This document shows positions 26,501 through 38,085 of a stretch of DNA of 64,000 nt, piece by piece; position 1 is the first letter of the stretch, and every line of letters begins with the position of its first letter. The stretch comes from Symbiodinium natans. Its lineage: Eukaryota; Sar; Dinophyceae; Suessiales; Symbiodiniaceae. Position numbers and translations under genes: made by a program. Where the stretch lies: the NCBI GenBank assembly GCA_905221605.1, contig CAJNDS010000835.1, positions 754,501-818,500 of the forward strand. The letters run 5' to 3'. Below the pieces are notes generated by a model. That model was not told the DNA's origin. It saw nothing but the letters and a program-made list of their open reading frames with translations, and searched no databases.

Positions 26501-29500
26501 CCGACCTATATACCGTATATACCTGGAGGCCTGAAAAGGGGGGTTGCTTTCGGGCACAAGCATGTACTAACGTATATGGGCATTTCCCAAAATAGGGGTA
26601 CCCCTTTTATACCCCTCAAAGGACCCCCTCAAAAAGGGTACCCCTATTTTCGGAACCCCCCATATGGATCCAGATACGAATATACATTCATTGTTTGCTT
26701 CGTGTTCAGGATCCGCCCTTACAGGCCCCGAAATAAGCTCAGACACAAGGGTTCGAGGCGCTCCTTGGAAACCCCGGACAGATCCCCTTAAACCCGGGGA
26801 ACACGGCACAAACCCTGACTATCCCCAACTCCTAGAGCCTTTCACAACATTTAGGGTTTAGGGTTTAAGGTTTAGGGTTTAGGGCCTGGCCAGACTGGCC
26901 AAAAATAAGAACCCTAAACCCATCAGCCCTGCATAACATATGTGCCCTAAACCCCTCTGAAGCGTATAAACCCCATACACCCTCTAAAGTCCGACCATGC
27001 CCTATACCCTAAACCCTAAACCCAAACCCTAAACCCTAAACCCTAAACCAGATCACTGCCATGGGCCCACCGCCCTGGGCCTTTCTCCCGCCTTGGGTCC
27101 AAATCCTGGCGCCGAGCTCTGGCGGCAACGCTTCAATGGGTTTTGGGGCTCACGGTGTGTTGGGCAAAAGGTTTATAGGGTTAGAAGGTTATAGGGTTCT
27201 AGGGCGATAGGGTTGTAGGGTTATAGGGTTTGGGCTTGGGGATTTGGGCTTAGGGTTTGGGCAACCAGGGTCTAGACATCCAGCAAGGGAGATTGTGAAC
27301 GAGCCTTTTGTCCGTGGATCCTGAACCAACTGGGGCTTTCCCCAATAGGGGGGTGCCCTATTTTTTGGGGTTCCTCTAGCAAGTGTCTCTTTGGTGCTAT
27401 CTTCGGTGTACACCTTCTTGGGGAAACCCCCAAGCCCTGCGAACCTGCAAACTTGCAGGATGCGGGACCCAGAAGCTCCAAAAGCAGAGTTAGAACAGGA
27501 TACTCCCTTCGGGAGCTTCGGAAACGGTGCCCTGCAAACACTCAACCAAAGCAGCGACAACAAGGCTTTGGGCTCGAGGGCTTAGGGATGTCAAAGACAG
27601 AAGACTTTCGGAGGTCGATCTAGGCCAGTGCTTTCGCCAGTCCTAAACCCCTAAACCCTAAACCGAACTTTTGGGACCATGGATCCAGGGATTAGGGAAT
27701 GAGGTGGTGAGAACGTAATCGCCAAGGTTCGTGATCATCATTGTCCTTGGCGCTGTGCAGCATGTCTGATGTAAGCTGGACTTTCCGGATCATGGGTTCT
27801 TCAGTTGATTCCAGGAGTAGACCGCAATCAGTAACCGACCGTTTCTTTCGCAGTGCTGTGCAGGCTATGCGATTCGTGTTTGCTTGCAGCTTGAGCATTA
27901 CACACTGGGGCACGGAAATCACACGTCGGCAACTGAGCACTGTGAACCTTCGAAGTCGTGCTATCCCTCGATTTTTCCCTGCAGCGCACAGCAGGCCCTC
28001 GAAAAGTCTCAAACTCCCCGCAGGCCCTGGACAGCTGCCTTGCCTGAATCCCGAAAAGCCCGGACAGATGGGGTACGCCCCCCCCCCCCCCCCCCCCAAG
28101 AGTTGCGCAAATGGAGCCCCGGATATACCCCTAAACCCTAAACCCTAAACCCTAAACCCTAAACCCTAAACCCTAGCCCTCCACCCTTTTGTGCCAAGCC
28201 CCAGGATGCCGATCTTTTTCGGCCGGGCGCCCTTCGGTGCGCCCCGCGGTGCAGATCTCTCGGAGTGGCTGAAGCAACGATCCATCGAGGCCCTATTTGG
28301 GGTCTTCCAGGAGATTTTCAGGGTTCAGGGTTCAGGGTTTAGGGTTTAGGGTTTAGGGTCTAGGGTCTAGGGTTTAGGGTTTAGGGTTTTCGGGAGGGGT
28401 TTGGGATTTAGGGTTGAGGGTTTAGGGTTACAGCTTTCATAGGGGTTGCCCTATACTTAGCCTATACAAACCCTGAGAAGCCCCAAAAAACCCCAAACTC
28501 CAGAAATCTCATGAGCCCTAAACCCCTAAACCCTGCAAAGCCAGTCCCCTGGCCCTAAACCTTGCCCTGCCAGAGGTGGAGGTGACAAAGAGCGACCGCC
28601 AGCGACCAGATCCTTGAGGACTTCTGGGCACTTGGAGATCCAGCTTTTCTTCCCTGAGCTACCAGCGTTGAGTGCCCAGAGGGCTCCTTCGTCTCAAATC
28701 GTTTGAGAGGGAAGCGAGCAAATTTTCGCGGCCTGCGTGTGGGCAGGCTTCCCAGCCCGATGCGCGCTGCGTTGAGGCTTTCAAGCCACCGAAGTGGCAA
28801 AACCGAGCTCCGGGTGCGGGCGTGTTCATGTTGGGAAGCTTGCCCAGAAGTTCCCTGCCAAAAGGCAGCATTTTCGACACGCCTTTCGCCATGGCCCCGC
28901 CGTGGCGTGCATGAACCCACGAAGGCAGAAAAAAGGGTGAGTGACGAGTCGTGAGGCCAGAGCTTCTTGCGGCATCCCGCACATGGTACTGTACACAGTC
29001 ATGGAGCAATTTGCGATAGTGGAGTTGTTCTCGTCCCTGCGGCGCGTTGTGCGAGGTCATGGGGCCATCACTTTCGATTGCGTAGCCTTGGGCAAGAAGA
29101 GTGAGGCAGTCCGATGATCACAAAAGCTGCGGTGGAAGGTATCTGATGCCAGTCGGGCAGCTTTGCCGAAAGAATAGGCCAAGCTTTCCTGGCTCCATCA
29201 GCAGAGTTGCTTGCGATGTACAGAAAGCAGAGACTGGACGGCCTCTGGCTATGCGGTGGCAATGGCGCCCACTAGATCCTGCCCTCAAAGGCGTGATGTG
29301 AAGTTGTCCAGTCGCTTAGCATGGCTCTGCTGATACTTGAGGTTTCACAGCTTCGCGGGAATTCGAGCTGTACTCCCCCTCTTTGCAGGGGGCATACCTT
29401 TCTCGAGACAATCGGCCAACAACGCTCCAGACTCCAGACCCTTGGGGGCTAAATGATCACATACAAAGGTCTATCGGATACCCTACTGGGCAATATGGTA

Positions 29501-32362
29501 GCACAGACTGAAGCAGCAACGCCCCTTGGCCGAGTGTCTGATCGCTTCGATTTGAACCTCGTATCACCCCCCCGTTATTCTGGAGTCTGTGGGACATGGT
29601 GGCAGAAAGCGCAGGCGATACCCCTTTCAGGACACAACGGGGCAACTCCTCCAAAATAGGAGTGCCCATTATGCACCCCAAGTCGTGCCTTAAAGGCTCT
29701 ACAATCCAGATTTTAGGAAACCTGAAGTGGGAACCCCGAATCATGGCCCGGACACATGGTATGCGTCGACGCGTGTTGAGGAAAGGCACTGCTGCCACAC
29801 ATCCTCGGCTGCCAAGCTAGCTCAGGACCTGAAGCACAGGTCCTGGCAAGAGAGTGAAAAAAGGAAGGCTGGGAAAGCAGGTGAAGGGACGGGTGAACAG
29901 CCCTACAGGGAAGTGGCCCAGACATTGCCAGCGCGAAGTATGAGCCCAAAAGCTTGGAACTTAATAGGAATTGTTGGGCACCTTCCTCAAGCATAACTAT
30001 AACCCACTGCGAGTCCTTGAGGTCTCTTTGAGTTTTCGGACTGGAGCGCACCGACATCCGCCAAGAACAGGAGCTGCAAGATATTGCCTTGGCTCAAGGG
30101 CAAGGGCTTAGATGGCAGTTTTGCATGCCAAAGAATCCCAAAATGGGATCGCATACCCTATGAAAAATGATGCGGCCATAATCCCGATTGAGGCATATGA
30201 ACCCTAAGCCCTACGCCCTTAATTGTGTTTATACCTATTCGCAGGGTTCATCGCTTGAGCACTGTGCTAGCAAGATACAGCAAGAGACCGGGTTATGGGC
30301 ACAGAGTTGCAAGGGAATGTCGCTCTACTTGCAACCGTTGTTGTACTGCAAAACTTCGTAGACCAGGGCCAGGGGACAGTGCACTCTACTAGAGCTGCCA
30401 TGGCTGACGAACAGGAAGAGGCCAGCTCCCGTTCGTTTGGAGCTCCGTAAACGCTCACGATACACGAAGAGGTCCAAGCCGTGACCCCTGCACATGTAGC
30501 AGGACCGGTCTGTCATCCCACTAGACTCTAGGGAAATGCGGCAATCAGTCTTGTGCGCATGCAACTTGCTCAGCCTTTGAGGCCCAGGCGGCAACACCAG
30601 CAGCGTCACCTGCGCGCTCTGTCCGTAGCCTACATGACTTGATGGGCTGGTCAACTTTGGGCATTGCTCCACATAGAAATCTTAGATGTTGTTGCAAAGA
30701 AAGGCCACGTCGCAGGCTGCCCTAGAACAGTACATCGAAGATGTCTCCCCCATGCGCATGCAGGGTCTAGTGCCTTTGCTAAGGGGGATGGAACGGGCAT
30801 GAGTTCTTCATGGCAGGACACAGTTGCTGTTCTTGATTCTAGGAGTTTAGGGTTTCCTGCATAGGGTTTCTAGGTGCTATCGGCCTAACTTTAACAGCAC
30901 ACCATGGGAGGACGTGGACGTGCCGCAGTCCTTCCACTTGTCCTTCACAGACAGATGTGTTGGATGCTCAGGTTGCCTTGTCATGCAGACCGGATGATAC
31001 GTGGATTGTTCTCAATCCGAAAAGACGCGTCTTCTTTCTCTAAAGATAAAGGACGGCCCTGACCAAAAATGCCGTGCCAAACCGGCATAGGGCGATGAGC
31101 CCGGAAATGACCCAATGTGACGCTATTCTGCTGGGACCTTGCATCTGTCGCTCTCTCTCCACATTTCCTTCTATATTTCATTTATGTACCACCCGAGACC
31201 ACTATCTATCTGCCCTTGCCATTGCTAGTGCTGTTGGAGTTGAGTGTAGCAAGTGGCCACCGTGAGCCGAATCTTTCGTCCTGCTTGGTGCTCACATGAG
31301 GCTGCTTAGGGTTCAGGTTCGGTTCAGGTTTGAGGGTACACCCTGAGAACCCTAGAATGGCGCCGTGCATATCGAGCACGCAGGCCTTGAGGGGGCATCC
31401 CCCAATCGGAGCACATCTATCGCCTGAACCCTCTTCTCGACTGAGGTTGACTTGAAGTCCTTCTGGAGATCTATGAATCTGTCTCCCACTCGATCCCTCT
31501 GTAACCCATAGTTTGCTTTTGGGCCCCCACAATCCACCCCTGTAGATTGCACTCCGAACATCGCCCGCGAGCTCAGAAAGCAAAGAAGCGACGGCTTCGT
31601 TGCAATGTCAGGATATGTCAGTATGGAGAAACTGCAGACAAAAACGGCTGCGACACTTGGAGTTCACACGGTCACTTCTCCAAATCAGGGTCCCTTTTGG
31701 GGTTTCCATGAGAAGTGATAAGGCGGCCCCTGATATTCAGGGTACCCCGAAAAGGGCCGTGTTTTGAGAACAGACCACATACACCCCGCCAGGCCTTGCC
31801 TTTCCTCACTGTCGGTGCGCCTTGTGGCGAGGCCGGGGAAGTTGACGAATGAAGCTTGGGAGGTTTCTGGTTGCTCTTCAAGTTGATTTGGCGCCGGACC
31901 CGTACTTATGGTAAGATGCTTGATTTAGGGTATCAGTAGCATGGCTGTTTGTCCGTAATCGGCAGGTCTCTGTTCGTGACCCAGAAACCGTCGGCAGCAC
32001 GATGACGCCCTTGTCTCAGTTGCAGGGGAGAGCGCGGCTGCCAAGACCTCATTGGGACCATGTGTTGTGATATGGCTCCACCTGCGCAGTGTAAGTGACA
32101 ATTACGACGCAACATTGTCAACACTTCGAATGCAACTGCTGTTTGGCTTATGTACACGTGCGACAACCAGCTATTTCGCTGGCTCCGGAACAATGAAACT
32201 GATCTTCTGCGGCTTCTCCAATGCAGAGCAATCGAGACTCGATACCGAGACCTGCCCGACCCCAACACGTGTGCGGGCAGAAAGACCACCATTTACACCC
32301 CCACCTTCAACATCTTGATGAGACAGGGCAGCGGAGATTACGATTTCAAGACTGCGTGCTAA
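23548..32362 (+). CDS. Unidentified split gene(s), scattered exon candidates
   Basis: A stretch of telomere-like spacers with short segments that look coding and sit next to AG acceptors: 23548-about 23645 (PEDAELVEKLTAQMPMPRTS), about 23975-24080 (ASLLRAREEFWSTLPAAKG), about 25500-25650 (LVLTSGRTWVPGFGVREL), 28205-28301 (MPIFFGRAPFGAPRGADLSE), about 29389-29450, 30874-30956 (NSTPWEDVDVPQSFHLSF), about 31555-31640 (ARELRKQRSDGFVAMSGYVS), and the terminal exon 32171-32362. I cannot show that they belong to one gene, and I recognise no domain. They are grouped because all are on the + strand in the same intron-rich landscape between two better-defined genes. Joining phases were not established. 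Confidence 0.35.
24986..25042. repeat. TTTAGGG array
   Basis: Seven to eight heptamers with one TTTTAGG variant, in the spacer between exon candidates. Confidence 0.95.
25195..25410. repeat. Tandem repeat, about 26-bp unit
   Basis: About eight imperfect copies of a unit built on CCTGGAGTGCCCAACCCCAG (followed by AGTGTC). Some copies are shortened, such as CCCAAACCCCAGAG near 25288. All three frames are partly open, giving meaningless V/P/S/C-rich ORFs. Confidence 0.9.
26588..26662. repeat. Imperfect inverted repeat around AAAATAGGGGTACCCC
   Basis: The left arm AAAATAGGGGTACCCC near 26590 is mirrored by GGGTACCCCTATTTT near 26636, separated by about 30 bp. It could form a hairpin of MITE type. 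Related but diverged texts occur near 27335-27375, 29645-29675, 31685-31770 and 36600-36720. Confidence 0.75.
26851..28435. repeat. Series of telomere-like arrays
   Basis: Arrays at 26851-26884 (TTTAGGG), 27002-27050 (CCCTAAA), 27170-27260 (degenerate GGTTATAGGG), 27643-27664, 28128-28176 (CCCTAAA, about seven copies) and 28318-28435 (TTTAGGG with TCTAGGG and TTCAGGG variants). The exon candidate 28205-28301 lies between arrays of opposite orientation, as in the cNMP-domain gene. Confidence 0.9.
32171..32362 (+). CDS. Probable terminal exon of an unidentified gene
   Basis: After an AG at 32169-32170 the frame reads LFRWLRNNETDLLRLLQCRA, then ETRYRDLPDPNTCAGRK, then TFNILMRQGSGDYDFKTAC and a TAA stop at 32360-32362. 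That is 63 residues of protein-like composition with no repeat content. A second possible acceptor is the AG at 32225-32226. It fits the 3' end of the gene(s) to its left, since the next identified gene begins after 33 kb. No family recognised. Confidence 0.5.
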   Translation, partial: LFRWLRNNETDLLRLLQCRAIETRYRDLPDPNTCAGRKTTIYTPTFNILMRQGSGDYDFKTAC

Positions 32363-32952
32363 AGCTAGAACCCAACATCAACACAACTGAAGCCTGAGTT
32401 TTTAATAAGCTTCGATCCCGAACACCACGGAATGAGCCAGTTGAGTGTGGATTTCAGCATGGGGCAGAGCTGAGGAAGCACACCACTTACTTGATCCGCG
32501 GACACCTCCAGGACAGGCCCGCTTTCTCCGTCCGAAGGCGGGCCTTGATTCTGGTTGCGTATATACACAATTGTCAATTGTGTACATACATATATACATA
32601 TATATATGGACATAAATATATACAGCTACTGAATATAGTACAGTAGTTGATTCCTATTTTGCAAAAGCCTCGGTCAGCTATACTCACACATCCACGATTC
32701 TCGTGCCCATGTTGAGTGTTGTATGGCTTTGTGTTCAATCGTTAACTAAATTTGCCAAACCTGCACGAAATTGAGAATAGCTAAGAGTGCCTGAAGCCTC
32801 ACGAAGCTGAATAAGCTGAGCTGAGCTTGCGCAAAAAACACACACAGGTTGAGCACACTAAGCTTGTACAAAGATGAGGCGCGCGCGTGCGCGCGCCCCT
32901 GTGGCCACGTGCTTGTCCGGAAGCAAGCGTGACCTGCGCGAGATTGCGTGGG

Positions 32953-33787
32953 TAACCCTAAAACCTAAACCCTAAACCCTAAACCCTAAATATAATGGAC
33001 AAGCTTCAACAGCGTGGAAGACTTGGCAGGCGGTACAGCGACTTCGAGTGGTTTCGGAAAGCCCTCACGACCCAGTTCCCAGGCATCCGAGCCACGACCT
33101 TAGCGACCTTCCCAAAGAGGAGACGTGAAGGAAACGACAGCTGATTTCAGAACCACTCAACCATCAAAAGTCAGAAGCCGTAGGCCTTAGACGTCTTGAG
33201 CATGGAGCCTCAGGTACCACCGCTTCCGAAGAAGCGCGTCAGCGGACGGTTCGAAGAGCTGCAGTCTCGGACGTGTCCAGCAACTGAGATGCGCACACCC
33301 CAAGCAACAATCGTAGCTCTAGCCAGATCCACACAGCCCCAAGTTGCAGAATCAGAATAGCTTAGCCCCTCAACCACATGGCAGCCTCAAGGAGGGTGAA
33401 TACTGCGATAAAAGTTTGCAAGCTGTGGCAGGCCCCATGCAAAGGACAGGTAGGATGCCCAGTAGAACCATTGTGCTTTTTTACCATACTGTCAGACGCC
33501 ATGCGCAACTTTCTGAGCCCGTTCTTTGGGCTTTTGATCTGCGACTCGATGGACGGCTCGTTTTTTGCTTTCAAAAAAAGCCGGCCTTTAGGCGCTCCTC
33601 ACAGCTTGAATTCCTCATTAGCTTGCTTGGCGCATGTTTCGACTGTGTGGGTGTCTCCCTCCCTTTTGGGGGGTTCGGGCGTCTTTTATACAAATATAGA
33701 GCATCCTGAGAACCCTAAACCCTGAACCCTAAACCCTAAACCCTAAACCCTAAACCCCTAAACCCTAAACCCTAAACCCTAAACCTG
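32953..33787. repeat. CCCTAAA arrays flanking PX-domain exons
   Basis: 32953-32990 lies just before the first PX exon and 33709-33787 (about eleven heptamers) between the second and third. Both are in the C-rich orientation. Confidence 0.95.
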
Positions 33788-36700
33788 GATCTTCAGGGTC
33801 CTGCAGTGTGAGGGGGGAGGTTGCATGCAGTGGCTGAACCTCGGCCTCGGGGCATGAAGTCTGAACCTTAAGCAAACAAGCACACCCCCCCAAGAAAAAG
33901 AACAACCCCTACCCTTGAAAACCCCTGAACAAAAACGAAGCTCTAAACGATAGAAACCCAAACCCAGAAACCCTAATGCCTTCGCAGCCCACAGGTCATT
34001 TGTAGAGGCGAGGCGAGCTGGCCTGGAGGAGTCCGGAGCCCCAGGGTTCTGCACACTTTTGGTTTTTTAATTCGTGCATGAGTTATAATATTAATGGTGT
34101 TTTATTCGCACGTTCTTAATTGTAATGGAAAGCACGAATTAAGCGAATGTACGAACACATAGACGAAAAGGGACACAAATGAATACGGGCCCCTACTATG
34201 TAAACATTTTATGGCCCGTACATTCGTTTCTTTATCAATTTAAGTTGTTCACGGGCACACATGATTTTATCATTATCGTTTGCCCGTGAGTGACTAGAAG
34301 AATACGTGTACGGAACTGCATTTGTAAGGCATAAAAGGCGCACGAAATGCATTGAATGCGAGAACGGAGTGAAAAGGAGCGTGCGTCGTTCATCCATTCA
34401 CTTCTTACCACCTTTCCTAACATGAATATTAATTGCTACGTAGAGAGCACATTATTAGTCCAGGTAATGAACGAAGTGAAACAGAAAGAGTTGAGGGGTT
34501 AATGTTCCGGGGGGGGGGGGGGTTGTTTGTGGTTTAAGCGGTTTAAGGTTTATGTAGGGCTTCAGCGTTTCGAAAGTCAAAGCGCATGGCATATACTAAG
34601 GTAGAATACGACCACTCTCGGCTCAGAGGTTTTGCATCGTTACCACCTGCAGGGTGCTCGGTATTCCCCAGCAGACCTTCTGGTCCCAGGTTTCTCCATC
34701 GCTGCCTCCGAATCCCCCAACTTTCCAAGGACAGCGCCAAGTGACAGTGCAGGGTTTAGGGTTTAGGGTTTAGGGTTTAGGGTTTAGGGTTTAGGGTTTA
34801 GGGTTTAGGGTTTAGGGCCATGAGTGAACACGAAGTCGTACCTTCCGAGATGTCGTGCGTTTCTTTTCCTTTCCTGCAACCATGTCACTCTGTCCCCCTA
34901 CGGATTCGTGCTCGTTTTGGCCTTTGTTCTCCCTGGATTGCGGTGCAAATCTAGTGTACGAGTCGCGGCTTTCGCCTTTTCTGATTAACGGGTTTTCAAA
35001 CGGCCTACATCTTCCAAACCCTATGAGAACGAAGTGAAGCTCGAATCGAGATATCGAAACACCTGAAATCCATTTGATTCTTTAGCTGATGATTTGCATG
35101 GTAAGATGGCTATTTTCCCGGTTGTTGTGATCATGAGTGCGGTTCATGTTCTGATCATGACGGTTGTGATTGTCATCCGTATGATGGGCTTGTTGTTCTT
35201 GTTGTGGTTCTTGTGCTTAATGCGCCATTTTGATGACGACGAACAACATCAGCCCTGGCACTCATGGCAAGTGCTGCCGCAGCTGTGTCACAGTAATTAC
35301 CGGAGTGCCCAGGGTGCAGTAGGGCAAGGAGTGCATAGGGTTTAGGGTTTAGGCAGGTAGTGTTTAGGGCAAAAGGGTTTAGGGTTTAGGGGCCGGCGAC
35401 TGCCTTAGCGATACTTTGTTGGTGCCAGCTGAGACGGGTCAATGTAGCGCCTTCAGCACATCAGTTTCTGTGCGTGGCTGTATCTGGCGCCTGGGGAGGA
35501 ATGTCCCATCTTCCAGCGATTTCTTGAGTCTGCTGCTGAGGCCCACTCCCTCTTGCTTTGCAGGGTTTAGTCTGGTGGGAGCTTCCTTCAAGGCGCCATC
35601 ACAATCGGAAAGAACCAAAGCCGGGGATAGCAAGCTGGAGCCTTCCTAAAGCGCTGCCCAGGGTGAGGGGGCCAGCCTGGAGGAGCTGAGGGGCTCCAAT
35701 GGCTACACGCACGAAACGTGTTCCGTGATGGGGTCAGGGCTATTGGAGGCCACCGAAGCCCCCCTGGAGGGTTGAAGGTTTTCGGAAACAGGTATGTCAG
35801 GAGCCCAGCTGGGTTCGAAGCTTATAGTCGTCTGGATGTGGTGTGCGTAGCCGATTGGCGGTCACAAGGAGCTCAGACGAAGTTTCGATGGCCGCAGCAC
35901 CGCAGAAATGTGTGAGCCTGGCTGCATGCATTTCAGAGCTGAGCATAACCTTGCTTATTCGGGCTTCCTGCAGTGGATGAAATGACAGCATGGCTAAGCG
36001 GCTAAATCCGTGTTGAATTGGGGGTGCTTTCAGGGGAGTTCAGGGGTTTAGGATGCTTCATGGGCCTGGTTGCAAAAGGATGCTTTATGGTTTTGGGAGG
36101 GAGTACGCACACTCCCGAGTCGCAAGGGGCCACCCTGCCCCCCTCTCCGAGGTGCCAGCTTCCAAGCGGCCTTTGCAGAACAGATCGGGCGGTTGGATGT
36201 TCCGCCTTGCACCCGGTTTAGGGTTAGGGTTTAGGGTTTAGGGTTTAGGGTTTAGGGTTTAGGGTTTAGGGTTTAGGGTTTAGGGTTTAGGGTTTAGGGT
36301 TTAGGGTTTAGGGTCCCCCTGCTTTGGCTTTGGAGAGGGAGGCGAGAGGTGACCGAAGTTCATGACCAGCATGAGACCTTCTAATTGCTTAAGAACCCCC
36401 CCAAAGAATATTCTTCCTTCTTCAGGGTAATCTAGGGATTGCCTTTTTTTTTTTGTAATTTACTTTTTTGGAGGTTCTTAAGCAAATAGTAGCGAAGTGG
36501 ACTGTGACCAGACTGCATCCCCAATATTCTTGTTCGACACGGCTTCGACTGAACGAGAAGTCGAGAGCGGAACCGGGCAATTTGCCATATTCCATACCCA
36601 GAGGCTCCTATGTTGTACCTTTTTGGGGTACTTTACTAGAATCCCCTATAACTAACCCAAAAAGGAACTACATTGGAGTACTGTCATATGACGGTTCTGT

Positions 36701-38006
36701 CTTTTCGGGTATAGGAACCAAAAGCCCGTTCATTCAGGCCACAGAACCTCAAGCCCCCTTAAACCCCAAACCCTGTTGTATTCGAGTTAGTCCCCCACAG
36801 TTCGTCAGAGGCCAGATGACCGAAAGCTATCGGACGCCAAGACATACTTGGAGGCAGCTTGGGAGTGGGGTTTAAGGGTTAGAGTTGAGGGTTTAGGGTT
36901 TAATGGGGTTAGGGTTTCAAGGGTTTTGAAGGGTTTAGGGAGAAGAAGAGGGGTTTAGGGTTAAGGGGGATCAGGGTCTGGGCTCTGAACTTGCAGCGTC
37001 ACGTTCCCAAGGCACATCTTGTCAAGTTGCGAGACCTGACTGTGGCGGGAGGCTTACTCTGTGTGGCAGAAGAGCATTCTGCAGCATCCGATAACCCTCC
37101 CTAACCCCTAAACCCTAAACCCTAATCCCTAATCCCTAATCCCTTGCAAATGTTGCTTGAGGCCCTGCGTGACGCGTCCGATGTGCCTCGCTTGCAAACT
37201 AAATGGGTCAATATGCATCCAAAGCCCTGGGGAGGCCAAATGAGCCTGGGAACTTACAGTACGATCCCACCCAGAATCGGGCTTAATAGTGCATCATAAA
37301 TGGTTTGTTGATTGGTAACTTCTTCAGTTCCTGAACAAGACTCCGCGTTATGGTCCCTATACCCTGACAGGAGTTATAGTGCATGGTACAACATCTCACA
37401 CAGTTTAATTTTCAGGGTTCTTAGGACCAAGTCGCGCGCAGGAATGAGCTTAGGCAACTCAACACTTCCACCCCACGTGTCCTTGTGGGTTAGTCGAGCT
37501 TCCCTTGCCTTGTCGGGCTTGTCCTTCGTCACCGCGTGAGTCCGCACGCGCGACTTGTCGAAACATGGAGGGCATGGTACAGCATCATCAAACATCGATT
37601 TCTCCCTGCCGTGTGGCACATGGTCAGCAACGCAGGTGGCGGCAACGCACCACACCACTCCACTCCACTCCACACCACACCGCACCACACCCAAACACAC
37701 ACACACACACAGACACAGAGACAGAGAGACAGAGAGACGCAGAGACGCAGAGACACACACAGACGCACACAGACACACACAGACACACACACACAGACAC
37801 ACACAGACACACAGAGACACACAGAGACACACGGAGACACACAGAGACACACAGAGACACAGAGACACAGACACTCAGACTCAGAGACACAGAGACACAG
37901 AGACACAGAGACACAGAGACACAGAGACACAGAGACACAGAGACACAGAGACACAGAGAGACAGAGAGAGACAGAGAGAGACAGAGAGAGACAGACAGAG
38001 ACAGAC

Positions 38007-38085
<79 letters not shown>

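Noticed and set aside
30090-30105. TTGGCTCAAG as a second spliced-leader relic
   Set aside because: Only ten bases match, with no gene start recognised downstream.
30874-30956. Possible glycoside hydrolase family 2 exon (WEDVDVPQSF)
   Set aside because: It resembles only one short family motif, and no neighbouring GH2 blocks were found.
31555-31640. Possible tRNA 2'-phosphotransferase exon (RSDGFVAM)
   Set aside because: The match is too short, and the catalytic context of the family is missing.
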